This document shows positions 8,873 to 17,226 of a DNA stretch of 64,000 nucleotides, piece by piece. Where the stretch lies: NCBI RefSeq assembly GCF_002776575.1, contig NZ_CP022548.1, positions 3,363,001 to 3,427,000 of the forward strand, given 5' to 3'. Both the position numbers and the translations under genes were made by a program. Numbering within the stretch: the first letter of the stretch is position 1; every line of letters starts with the position of its first letter. Under the pieces are notes generated by a model. It made no database searches and was not told the DNA's origin. It saw nothing but the letters and a program-made list of their open reading frames with translations. The stretch is from Sphingorhabdus sp. YGSMI21. GTDB lineage: Bacteria; Pseudomonadota; Alphaproteobacteria; Sphingomonadales; Sphingomonadaceae.

Positions 8873-9771
8873 CACATCAGCCCCGCTTCCAGAGCCGCCA
8901 GTTCGTCCACTCTGCCCCAGCGGAAGTCTTGCCCAGCCTGCTGCAACTTGGCACGCATCCCTGACAAATTGGTATAATGGCGTAGCCGGGATCGAAGCGG
9001 CGCATTGGCAACCCGCGGCTGATCAGGGTCGATCTCCCACGGGTGAAAGTAGAAAATCGCGCCATGTCCGTCATCGCGCTGCATCTTCCTGATCGAGCGC
9101 TCATATAAGGCATAAGGCAAAAGCCGGAAAAACCCGCCTCCGCCTGCGGCGAACGTGCGGTTACCAAGCTTGACCGTGGTCACCGGCAATTCGATGAAAT
9201 CGGACTGCTCGACGGGCTTCCAGGCAAAGCGCGGCGACCCTGCCCAGCCATAATGATCATGACGGATCGGCGCGACACTGGAGGAATAGGCATAGCCTTC
9301 TTCAGCCAATATCTTGTGCGCCCACGGGGTCCGCTGGTCGATGGAAAAACTGGGAGCTCGATAGCCGATGACCTGCTGGCCGGACGTATCCTCGATTATC
9401 TTGCGGCTGCGGTCCAGATCGGTCCGGAACTGTTCGGGCGACAGGGTGAACACGCGGGCATGGTCATAGCCGTGATTGGCGATTTCATGACCGGCGTCGG
9501 CTATCCGCCGCATGAGGGCCGGATAGCGCTCCGCGACCCACCCCAATATGAAAAAGGTCGCCTTGATGCCTGCTTCTTCGAACAGGGCCAGCACCTCATT
9601 GGTGTTATGTTCTACCCGATGCTCGAGCTGATCCCAATCGGCACGATCGATGACCGTTTCGAAGGCTCCCACCTGAAACCAGTCCTCGATATCGACCGAC
9701 ATGGCGTTGAGCAAAGCATCCGCTTTTCTCGCCCTGGCGAAAGGTTCAGGCCGCGCGTCCCGCATTGACAT
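8872..9771 (-). CDS. XrtA system polysaccharide deacetylase
   Basis: 299 aa, NodB-fold deacetylase of the type found in exosortase loci (family knowledge: TIGR03006). The catalytic Asp and metal-binding pair are visible as SVDIEDWFQ (near residue 25) and HEIANHGYDH (H-x3-H-type motif, near 93-102). GYRAPSFS and the terminal FYFHPWEIDPDQPR complete the NodB motifs. It probably removes N-acetyl groups from the polymer. I place the start at ATG 9771 because AAGGA lies 5 nt upstream; ATG 9765 is equally in frame. That start makes it overlap the upstream ATPase gene by 26 nt. Confidence 0.9.
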   Translation of the reverse strand: MSMRDARPEPFARARKADALLNAMSVDIEDWFQVGAFETVIDRADWDQLEHRVEHNTNEVLALFEEAGIKATFFILGWVAERYPALMRRIADAGHEIANHGYDHARVFTLSPEQFRTDLDRSRKIIEDTSGQQVIGYRAPSFSIDQRTPWAHKILAEEGYAYSSSVAPIRHDHYGWAGSPRFAWKPVEQSDFIELPVTTVKLGNRTFAAGGGGFFRLLPYALYERSIRKMQRDDGHGAIFYFHPWEIDPDQPRVANAPLRSRLRHYTNLSGMRAKLQQAGQDFRWGRVDELAALEAGLM

Positions 9772-10999
9772 AGCTTTCCTTGCTCCGGACATCGCTCTCG
9801 ACCCATTGCACAAGCAACGTCAAGACGCGGTGCAGATTTTCTTCCTGGTCGTTCATGCGCGTTTCCATCCGCGACAGACGCTTTGCCATGATATCGATCT
9901 GCTGTGCCATCGCCTTGTCGGAAGCTGCCGGAGCCACAGCAGACTCGGCGGGCTTCGCTTGGGATGCAATCCGCGTTCCGGCAGCCTGCGCGGCCGATTC
10001 CGTTGGCGCTTGCGGAGGACGAAGGTTGACCACTTCATGCTCCGTCGCGGACGCCGGTTCGGGCGCGGGAACGGGGGCCGGCGCGCTGACAGGTGCATCT
10101 GTGCTCGCAGTCTGGGCCTTCTTGGGCTTTTCCCACAAAGGGTTCTTGGGCTCGGCAGTTGCTGTCGGCGGAGCGGCAATTTCCACGTCTTCGCCATTCA
10201 GATCGGCAATCACCCGTTCGACCATCGGCTGGTCGATCATCTCGGCATGCTCGATCGCCCCCATCAGCAATATCCGGCTCATCAAGGCGTTGATCTTGCG
10301 GGGCACGCCATCGGTTTCGGAGTAAAGCAGCCGAAATACGCTGGATGTGATTTTCGGGCGTCCCGACCAACCGCTTTTGGACAAGCGATGCGTGACATAA
10401 GGTTCGATCTCTTCTGCATCCATCGGTTCAAGATGGTGGTGCGCGATGACCCGCTGCCGCAATTGCTCCAGCTGGTTGGAGTTCTGCAACATATCGCGAA
10501 ATTCCGGCTGGCCGAGCAGAAATATCTGCAGCAGAGCCTGGCCGCCAAGCTGGAAATTGGACAGCATCCGCAATTCCTCCAGCGCACCCGCTGGAAGATT
10601 TTGCGATTCGTCCACGATCAGCAGACAGCGCCGCCCCGCCCGCGCTTCGGCGTGCAGAAACTCTTCAAAGGCGCTGAGCAACTGCGCCTTGTCCATATGG
10701 TCTGTGTTGATATCGAAATGGTTGGCAGCAACGCGCACAATATCTTCGCTGTCCAGCTTCGTGGTCACGATATTGGCGGCGGTCAGACGCGCCTTGTCGA
10801 TTGTCGCCATCAGATGGCTGACCAACGTGGTCTTGCCCGCGCCGACGTCTCCGGTGATGACGATGAAGCCTTCACCCTGTGCCAGGCCATAGCCAAGATA
10901 GGACAATGCCTTGCGGTGCGTCAGGCTTTCGAAATAGAAATGCGGATCCGGGGTCAGCTGAAAGGGCCGGCCATTCAATCCATAAAATGTATCATACAT
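9746..10999 (-). CDS. XrtA-associated ATPase
   Basis: 417 aa. AAA-type ATPase of the ExeA/GspA-like group seen in exosortase loci (family knowledge: TIGR03015). The N-terminus MYDTFYGLNGRPFQLTPDP is diagnostic. Walker A is at 50-57 (GDVGAGKT) and Walker B CLLIVDESQNL ends near 134, with a conserved Arg/sensor region RQRVIAHHHLEPM. After about residue 270 the protein becomes Ala/Pro/Glu-rich, then ends in a short coiled coil with a Met/Arg-rich heptad pattern. ATG 10999 follows GGAGA at 8 nt; an upstream in-frame start at 11017 is less likely. It probably energises or regulates assembly or export. Confidence 0.93.
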   Translation of the reverse strand: MYDTFYGLNGRPFQLTPDPHFYFESLTHRKALSYLGYGLAQGEGFIVITGDVGAGKTTLVSHLMATIDKARLTAANIVTTKLDSEDIVRVAANHFDINTDHMDKAQLLSAFEEFLHAEARAGRRCLLIVDESQNLPAGALEELRMLSNFQLGGQALLQIFLLGQPEFRDMLQNSNQLEQLRQRVIAHHHLEPMDAEEIEPYVTHRLSKSGWSGRPKITSSVFRLLYSETDGVPRKINALMSRILLMGAIEHAEMIDQPMVERVIADLNGEDVEIAAPPTATAEPKNPLWEKPKKAQTASTDAPVSAPAPVPAPEPASATEHEVVNLRPPQAPTESAAQAAGTRIASQAKPAESAVAPAASDKAMAQQIDIMAKRLSRMETRMNDQEENLHRVLTLLVQWVESDVRSKESYVNAGRAA

Positions 11000-11034
11000 G
11001 CGCGTATCTCCGGTCAACGGCGGTGAAGAAGCCG

Positions 11035-12657
11035 TTAAAAATCATATCTCAGTCCCAGCAGAGCGGAAGCGGTAAGCTCGCTGTCGAAACCATCTTGCTG
11101 GAAACTGTCCAGACCAACCGCCGCCGTGCCCTGCAATCGGGGCAATATCTGGCGATAATAAGCTGCATTGGCGCCGACCCCCAGAACATTGGGTGCATTG
11201 GCAAAGCCGCTGTCCAGCAGATTGGCGTAAACATTGGCATCGAAGCTGGAATAGGCATCGAGTTCGCGGCCGATGGTCAGGTTGGCGTAATAATTCTGGT
11301 CGACGAGTCCATCGACCGCGGAAACCGAACCGAGTTGCGAGGCAAAGAAGCGCCGACGCGCATAGCCCACGCCCAGGCCGGTATTCCATCCGCCATGACG
11401 ATAGGTAAGCTGCCCGTTGACGCCCCGCGCGCGGAACGAGGAAGATGCGGCTGATTGCAGGACATCGTTGAAACACAGGCTGCTCGTCTGACCGAAGGCA
11501 CAGCCGTTCAATTCCCCGCTAAGGGGATTGCGGGTGGTGGAAAAGCCGGTGCCCAGATTGGCGAGATTGTCGTTGAGCAAATTCCCGAAGCCCGACACCG
11601 TGTCGTAGACGGAAATATTCAGCGCTGTATTCTGGTTCGGCTGATAGGCGAAGTTGCCATAATAGGTTTCGCTACCATAGCGTTGACCGACCCGCGCCTC
11701 GAGCGAGGTACGGCGACTTGGCCGCCAGAGCACACCGGCATCCCAGTATATACCGTCCTGATCGTAGGACAGCAATCGGGGCGAGCTTTTGTCGGTGACA
11801 AAGCGGCCGTCGTCGCCGATGATCGGAACACCGTCGGTGTCGCGCAACGCATCCCGTTCCGAAATCTCGATATCCTCATAGCCAACGCCGCCAACCAGAG
11901 CCATGGTCGACGAAACCGGCACGGTTACGTCGGCACGGACCTGCTTTCCGTCGAACCGCTGATCCAGCTGGCTGCCATCTTCGCGTTGCCAGCCTGCACC
12001 GACGGTCCAGCCGAAAGGCAAATCACCGGGTTGCATGCCGACGCTGGCGCTCGCCGAATGGCTGACGCTATCATCGAATACGTCGATGGGAGCCTGTCCC
12101 GGTGGCAGGATTCCAGCAGATTCATTCTCTACCTTGGTATAGCCGATGCGGTAACCGGCATTCACATCCAGGGCGCCCACCCGGGTTGCGAGAGTCGGAC
12201 CGGCATAAACGGAATAGACCTGCGTCACATTGTCGATATTGCCGACCGTATTGGATGGTGCCTCACCGCGCAGATCGACCCGGCTGCGGGCCGCGATTCC
12301 ACCGGCTTCCAGGGCCAGAAGATTGGGAACAACCTGCACGCTGCCGCGGGCCAGACCGGTGATGATATCCTCGTCACCCAGATTGTCCTGATAGAAGAAC
12401 CTCCGCTCATAGCGGACGTTCAACTGGGCTTCGGCATTGCGCGTCTGAAGCGACGTATCGACGCCGGCGGCGACCGACGTATAGGTCAGAACATCGCTGC
12501 CGTCCTTCAGATCTGCCACCAATATTTGCTGGATTTCCAGATAGGGTGCCACGTCAGCCTGGCGCTCGCGTGCCTCGACGACGGGTGCGGCCAGTCCCAG
12601 TAGCGGCAAAATTGCCGCCCCGTATTTCAGGACATTTCTGGTCATATGCGCGGTCAT
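11035..12657 (-). CDS. Outer-membrane beta-barrel protein of the XrtA locus
   Basis: 540 aa with an N-terminal signal peptide (MTRNVLKYGAAILPLLGLAAPVVEA region). The remainder is alternating aromatic/polar strands such as VSVYAGPTL and ARVGQRYGSETYYG, and it ends with ALLGLRYDF, a C-terminal Phe typical of outer-membrane barrels. It resembles the PEP-CTERM-associated family TIGR03016 found at this position. It is a candidate outer-membrane pore or secretin-like partner for the exported polymer. ATG 12657 follows GGAGAG with normal spacing; ATG 12645 is an alternative. It lies 3 bp downstream of the tyrosine kinase stop. Confidence 0.88.
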   Translation of the reverse strand: MTAHMTRNVLKYGAAILPLLGLAAPVVEARERQADVAPYLEIQQILVADLKDGSDVLTYTSVAAGVDTSLQTRNAEAQLNVRYERRFFYQDNLGDEDIITGLARGSVQVVPNLLALEAGGIAARSRVDLRGEAPSNTVGNIDNVTQVYSVYAGPTLATRVGALDVNAGYRIGYTKVENESAGILPPGQAPIDVFDDSVSHSASASVGMQPGDLPFGWTVGAGWQREDGSQLDQRFDGKQVRADVTVPVSSTMALVGGVGYEDIEISERDALRDTDGVPIIGDDGRFVTDKSSPRLLSYDQDGIYWDAGVLWRPSRRTSLEARVGQRYGSETYYGNFAYQPNQNTALNISVYDTVSGFGNLLNDNLANLGTGFSTTRNPLSGELNGCAFGQTSSLCFNDVLQSAASSSFRARGVNGQLTYRHGGWNTGLGVGYARRRFFASQLGSVSAVDGLVDQNYYANLTIGRELDAYSSFDANVYANLLDSGFANAPNVLGVGANAAYYRQILPRLQGTAAVGLDSFQQDGFDSELTASALLGLRYDF

Positions 12658-12660
12658 GGC

Positions 12661-13578
12661 TTACTCTCCATATCCATAATAGGATCCAAAGCGCCTGCCC
12701 GTCGGCGAGAATTTCGTGCCGTTCAGGAGAAGCTGGATATGATCACAGCCGCCCAGCAAACTCAGCGCATCGCGCAGGGCGGTTTCGGTTGTTTCATCGG
12801 CTTTGACCACCATCAGTACCTGACCGACATGCATGGCCAGAACCGAGGCCGGTGATGCCGACAGGGCCGGCGGCGAGTCAAAAATCACAATGCGGTTGGG
12901 ATTGTTCTGGGTCAGGCGGTTGAGCACCTGTTCGGTCCGTGAGGACGCCAGATATTCGGTATCGGCATTGGTCTGGTCACCGGCCGGCAGGATTGCCAGC
13001 CCGGGAATATCCGTATGAATGATACAGTCTTCCACAGCCAATTGCGGGTCGGCAAGCGCATCCATCAAGCCCTTGCTTCCCTCCAGACCAAGGCTGGACA
13101 ATATGCTCGGTTTTGCAAAATCCGCATCAACCAGCAGGACTTCATTGTCTTTTTCCGCCGCGATCGAGAGCGCCAGGTTCAGCGCACAGAATGTCTTGCC
13201 TTCATTCGGGTGCGCCGAGCAGATCAATATCCGCTCGCCCCGCGGCAAAGGGGCCATTTTCTGGCTGCCTTTTGCGGCGAGCAGCAATTGGCGCTTTATG
13301 ATCCGGAACTCTTCGGAAATGCCGGTTACCGGGCCGTCCGGAACGATGAATCCGGCGTCTCGCAACTTGTCCCGGTCGACAATGACGGTTGGTCCTTCAT
13401 AGGCCTCTACCGGCCTCTGACGAACAGGTGTGACCTGCCGGGAGAGCGTCTCGGGCTGCGCGGATTTCGACGGGAGCTCCCGTTGTTCGCCCGTCCGGAC
13501 CGCGGGAATATAGTCGTAGATTTCCCCAGCCCTTTCGAGCAACGAACCGGTCTTTTTGGGAGGATTATATTCGTTCAT
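12661..13578 (-). CDS. XrtA-associated tyrosine autokinase
   Basis: 305 aa BY-kinase (Wzc/CpsD-type) cytoplasmic domain. Walker A is SAHPNEGKT at 121-129, Walker A' is LLVDADFAKPS starting at 148, and Walker B-like IVIFDSPPALS follows near 220. The C-terminus ends in a short tyrosine cluster (SYYGYGE), the usual autophosphorylation site. It pairs with the separate Wzz-like chain-length protein encoded immediately upstream (10 bp gap), as expected for a split Wzc system. The start ATG 13578 has GGGAG 5 nt upstream. Family knowledge: TIGR03018. Confidence 0.95.
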   Translation of the reverse strand: MNEYNPPKKTGSLLERAGEIYDYIPAVRTGEQRELPSKSAQPETLSRQVTPVRQRPVEAYEGPTVIVDRDKLRDAGFIVPDGPVTGISEEFRIIKRQLLLAAKGSQKMAPLPRGERILICSAHPNEGKTFCALNLALSIAAEKDNEVLLVDADFAKPSILSSLGLEGSKGLMDALADPQLAVEDCIIHTDIPGLAILPAGDQTNADTEYLASSRTEQVLNRLTQNNPNRIVIFDSPPALSASPASVLAMHVGQVLMVVKADETTETALRDALSLLGGCDHIQLLLNGTKFSPTGRRFGSYYGYGE

Positions 13579-13588
13579 ATCTGCTCCC

Positions 13589-15121
13589 TCAGGCCACCAT
13601 GCCGCGCTGGATAAATTCTACGATCATCAGCATCCCGAACACGCCGAAAAGAGCGCCGCTCGTGCCGAAAAATATACGAAGCTTCTTCTTCTGGATCTCG
13701 CGCTGGGCGCTGGTCAGAATCTGGGAGACCGAACCGATGACCGGCAGGCCGCTTGCCTTTTCCAGCCGTGCTGCGGTCGGATAGCTGGTTTGCACATGGC
13801 CCATCGCAAAGGCAGTGCCGATCCCGCCACCGATCCCGGCAATCAGAACCATAGCCAGCAACAGAGGCCGGTTGGGAGCAGCGGGCGAACGTGGGCTGGA
13901 CGGCGGATCAATAACGCGGAACTTGAGCGAATCGGTTTCGGATTCGACCTGCCCGCGCAATTTGATCTGCTCCCGGTCTGCAAGCAGTTTGTTATATTGC
14001 TCTTTCAGCACCTCGTGGTCCCGGTTAATCCGCGACATTTCTGCAGCGACGCCAGGTTCGAGTGTCTGTTTCGACGCAAGTTGCGCCATGTCCGCCTGCA
14101 GTGCATTTTTCCGCGCCTGTAACGCCGCGAGGCTGGCTTGGCGTTCTGCGCGCATGCTCTGCAGCGAACTATAGGCCGGATTGGGCGTGCGATAGCCACC
14201 ACCGCCAGCTGGTTCTTTGGCAACCTGTCCGCGCAGCGCTGCGATTTCATTTTTCATGGAGATGATGTCGGGATGGCTGTCGGTCCAGCCACGAGCGCGA
14301 GCGCCAGCGAGATTGGCTTCCATCTGGGCGAGTTGGCCACGGGCACCGCCGCTGCCAATTCCGGGCGTCGCGATCGACGACGGCGTGCCGGCAAGCTGGC
14401 CATTGAGCGCCGCCAGAGATCCGGATGCCTGGCTTATCTGGGAGTCAATTTGCGCAAGTTCCGCCCTGGCCGCTTCCATCCGCTGGCTGATCGAACCGAT
14501 ACCGGGCAATAGTCCGAGATTCTCTGTCTCGAACCGGACCCGCTTCTGTTCGACTTCCTGAAGCTCTTTTTCCCGCTGCGCGAGTTGAGCGTCGAGAAAT
14601 TTGATTGTTTGGCTCGTTTCAGACCGGTCGCCCGACAGATTTTCCTCAACAAATATGTCGATCATTTTCTGGACAATATCACGCGCCAGCACGGCATTTT
14701 CCGCGTCGGAAAAATTGCTGGCAGAGGATCTTGCCGTAATCTCGAACAGATTGTCTTTTTCCGACTTGATCTCGATGCTCTTGCGCAATGTCTCGACCTT
14801 GTTGGCGAGTTCACGATCCGTCGCCACTGACTGGTTCAGCGCGGTTCCGCGAACGACTTTTTCGAGATTGATCGTGGAAGCGAGGGTTTCCTGAACCCGC
14901 TCCATGTTCTTCTTGCGCTCGCGCGCGTCCACCCCGACCTTGTCGGACAGAATCGACTGCATCTCTACAGAAATGCGTGCCTGCGATTCATAGCTGTTGG
15001 GGATCAGCGCGACGACAAGCCAGCCCAGCAGGCAAAGCCCCCAGGCCACAGCCAGTGCAAGCCAGCGTCTGTTCCAGACGCTGTGCACCGCTATTTTAAA
15101 TTCATCATAAAGGCCGTTCAT
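13589..15121 (-). CDS. XrtA system polysaccharide chain-length determinant (Wzz-type)
   Basis: 510 aa inner-membrane co-polymerase. A transmembrane segment lies near residues 20-43 (RRWLALAVAWGLCLLGWLV region). A long periplasmic alpha-helical coiled coil follows, rich in Glu/Gln/Ala (about residues 150-380). A second transmembrane segment comes near 415-440 and a further hydrophobic stretch (GTSGALFGVFGMLMIVEF) near the C-terminus. Family knowledge: TIGR03007. It sets polymer length and partners the tyrosine kinase. ATG 15121 is preferred; an in-frame TTG at 15133 lies too close to the AGGAA site. Confidence 0.93.
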   Translation of the reverse strand: MNGLYDEFKIAVHSVWNRRWLALAVAWGLCLLGWLVVALIPNSYESQARISVEMQSILSDKVGVDARERKKNMERVQETLASTINLEKVVRGTALNQSVATDRELANKVETLRKSIEIKSEKDNLFEITARSSASNFSDAENAVLARDIVQKMIDIFVEENLSGDRSETSQTIKFLDAQLAQREKELQEVEQKRVRFETENLGLLPGIGSISQRMEAARAELAQIDSQISQASGSLAALNGQLAGTPSSIATPGIGSGGARGQLAQMEANLAGARARGWTDSHPDIISMKNEIAALRGQVAKEPAGGGGYRTPNPAYSSLQSMRAERQASLAALQARKNALQADMAQLASKQTLEPGVAAEMSRINRDHEVLKEQYNKLLADREQIKLRGQVESETDSLKFRVIDPPSSPRSPAAPNRPLLLAMVLIAGIGGGIGTAFAMGHVQTSYPTAARLEKASGLPVIGSVSQILTSAQREIQKKKLRIFFGTSGALFGVFGMLMIVEFIQRGMVA

Positions 15122-15160
15122 GTGTCTATTCAATTCCTGTGCAGGGAAGCCAAAAACAGA

Positions 15161-15817
15161 TTAAAACATGCTTTCCGGGATGATGATCACATCACCGGGC
15201 CGCAGCATTACATTGGCGCGAGTTTCACCCTTCTTCATGAGATCGTCGATGCGCAGGGCAAATTCCTGCTGTTTGCCGGTGCCGCGATCGAACCGGATCA
15301 GCCGCGCGCGGTTACCGGAGGCAAATTCGGACATGCCGCCGACCGCGATCATCGCGTCAAGCAGAGTCATATTGGCGCGATAGGGTATCGATGCCGGCTT
15401 TTCGGTCGCGCCTACCACGCGAATTTGCTGGGAAAACGTACCTGAAAAATTATTGACGATGACGGAAACCAGCGGTTCATTGATATATTGCGATAATTGC
15501 AGCGTCAGATCCTGCGCCAGCATCGCCGGCGTCTTTCCTACGGCCGGCATATCGGTGATCAGGGGCGTGGTGATCCGGCCATCAGGGCGGACCTGAACCT
15601 TGGCGCCGAGTTCCGGATTGCGCCAGACGAATATCGTCAGTTCGTCGAGCGGACCGATAACATATTCCTCTCCGGGCCCTTCCTGCATCGAGACAAAGGA
15701 TGCCGGCGGCAATTGCGGTCCGCTGGAATTGCCGGAACAACCGGCGACGGCGAGCGACGCCATGCCGGCACCGACCATCAACCTCGCCAAATGATTGTTT
15801 TTAATCGCAGAACGCAT
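15161..15817 (-). CDS. XrtA-associated polysaccharide export lipoprotein (Wza-like)
   Basis: 218 aa outer-membrane lipoprotein with a lipobox LAVAGC (acylated Cys27). It has the Poly_export domain starting around YVIGPLDELTIFVWRNPEL, then a SLBB-like region RVVGATEKPASIPYRANMTLLDAM. Family knowledge: TIGR03027. It probably forms the export channel, alone or with the barrel protein downstream. ATG 15817 has GAGGT 7-8 nt upstream; the in-frame extension to 15847 has no signal-peptide character. It is the first gene of the minus-strand operon, preceded by the hairpin at 15839-15857. Confidence 0.93.
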   Translation of the reverse strand: MRSAIKNNHLARLMVGAGMASLAVAGCSGNSSGPQLPPASFVSMQEGPGEEYVIGPLDELTIFVWRNPELGAKVQVRPDGRITTPLITDMPAVGKTPAMLAQDLTLQLSQYINEPLVSVIVNNFSGTFSQQIRVVGATEKPASIPYRANMTLLDAMIAVGGMSEFASGNRARLIRFDRGTGKQQEFALRIDDLMKKGETRANVMLRPGDVIIIPESMF

Positions 15818-15838
15818 TTTTTCCACCTCGTATAAACC

Positions 15839-15857
15839 AACTGGCAAATGGCCAGTT
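15839..15857. promoter_or_regulatory. Perfect hairpin in the leader of the XrtA export operon
   Basis: AACTGGC (15839-15845) and GCCAGTT (15851-15857) form a 7-bp perfect inverted repeat with a 5-nt spacer. It lies about 22-40 bp upstream of the export-gene start codon and just 5' of its ribosome binding site on the minus strand. It could be an mRNA leader hairpin or a protein-binding site. Confidence 0.45.
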
Positions 15858-15990
15858 TCCGGGGGGAAACGGGCAATTCGCGCAAAGTCACGAGATGGCT
15901 ATGCTGGATAATAGTGAATATAGCGTTAGGATTAGCTGAATTTCCGATTAACGACGGCGATATTCAGGCGGTAGCCCACAGCTCCGAAAG

Positions 15991-17226
15991 CTAGTCGACG
16001 AGCAGCTCCGTGGCAGGTCCCTGGCCCAGAAAATTGGCCGGACTTGCCGAGGCACCATATGCTCCGGCACAGAAAACTGCCACGATGTCACCGACCGTTG
16101 CTTCGGGCATGGCCGCATTGTCGCTGAGCCGGTCAAGGGGGGTGCAGAGACAGCCAACGATCGAGACTGTTTCGGTCGGTTCCTCAGAAAATTTGCTGGC
16201 GATCGCAGCGGGATAGTTGCGTCTTACCACCGTCCCGAAATTGCCGCTGGCGGCGAGCTGGTGATGCAGGCCGCCGTCGGTTACCAGAAAGGTCTGCCCC
16301 TGGCTCTGCTTGCGATCGATTATCCGTGTCAGATAGACACCCGCCTCGCCGACCAGATAGCGGCCGAGTTCAATGGCAAATTGTGTCGATGACAATATGC
16401 TCGGTAGCCGGGTGAGCTGATCCGACAAGGCGTTGCCAACCTTGCCGATGTCCAGTGGTTCGTCTCCCGGGAAATAGGGAATACCAAAACCGCCACCGAG
16501 ATTGACATGGGCCGGCGCCTCGCCGATTTCGATTGCCAGCCGACCCGCGAGGTCCAGCGTTTGCGCCTGTGTTTCGATAATCGCGTCCGCGCTGAGCGCC
16601 TGCGAGCCGGCAAAAATATGAAAGCCGCGCCACTCCGCACCGGCTTCCAGAATCTGTTTTACGACCGGCGCGACCAGCTCGATATCCATCCCGAACGGCT
16701 TGGCGCCGCCGCCCATTTTCATCCCCGAGCCCTTGAGATCGAAGTCCGGATTGACCCGGATCGCCAGCCGCGGCTGTTTCTCCAGCGCGGCACCGATTTT
16801 CAGTGCCCGATCGCATTCGCCCGGCGATTCAATATTGATCGTCACACCGGCCTGGATTGCCTGCTGGAGTTCCTCGTCGCGCTTGCCCGGTCCGGCGAAG
16901 CTGACATGGTCCGGTGCCGCGCCCGCTGCCAGCGCCATCTGCAATTCCCCACCGGAAGCGATATCGATGCCGTCGGCCAGGCCGACCATATGGCGCAGCA
17001 ACGGTGGAAAGGGATTGGCCTTCATCGCATAATGCAGATCCAGGCGGTCGGGCATCGCCGCCCGCAATTGCATCATTCGGTCGTCGAGCCGGCTTCGGGA
17101 ATAGACAAAAAGCGGCGAACCATGTTCCGCGACCAGCGCACCGGCTCGCTGGCCACCGAGGGCCAGTTCGCCGTCAAGGGCGTGAAAACCGGAGGGGATC
17201 GGGCCGGTGGCCTTGGTCTTGATCAT
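15991..17226 (-). CDS. PLP-dependent decarboxylase, exosortase A system-associated
   Basis: 411 aa, Orn/DAP/Arg decarboxylase group 2 fold (alanine-racemase-like barrel plus C-terminal beta domain). The PLP lysine is in DLHYAMKANPFP (about residue 49). HVNLGGGFGIPYF near 220 binds the phosphate. GCLCTPLDRL near 355 and FCAGAYGASAS near 388 supply the C-terminal active-site residues seen in LysA-type enzymes. Family knowledge: TIGR03099; the true substrate is not established. ATG 17226 overlaps the ligase stop as ATGA, so the amine-producing and acyl-activating steps are translationally coupled. Confidence 0.93.
   Translation of the reverse strand: MIKTKATGPIPSGFHALDGELALGGQRAGALVAEHGSPLFVYSRSRLDDRMMQLRAAMPDRLDLHYAMKANPFPPLLRHMVGLADGIDIASGGELQMALAAGAAPDHVSFAGPGKRDEELQQAIQAGVTINIESPGECDRALKIGAALEKQPRLAIRVNPDFDLKGSGMKMGGGAKPFGMDIELVAPVVKQILEAGAEWRGFHIFAGSQALSADAIIETQAQTLDLAGRLAIEIGEAPAHVNLGGGFGIPYFPGDEPLDIGKVGNALSDQLTRLPSILSSTQFAIELGRYLVGEAGVYLTRIIDRKQSQGQTFLVTDGGLHHQLAASGNFGTVVRRNYPAAIASKFSEEPTETVSIVGCLCTPLDRLSDNAAMPEATVGDIVAVFCAGAYGASASPANFLGQGPATELLVD

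Noticed and set aside
15818..15990. Possible sigma-54 (-24/-12) promoter before the export operon
   Set aside because: No GG-N10-GC element with the expected TGGCAC/TTGC context was found on the minus strand.
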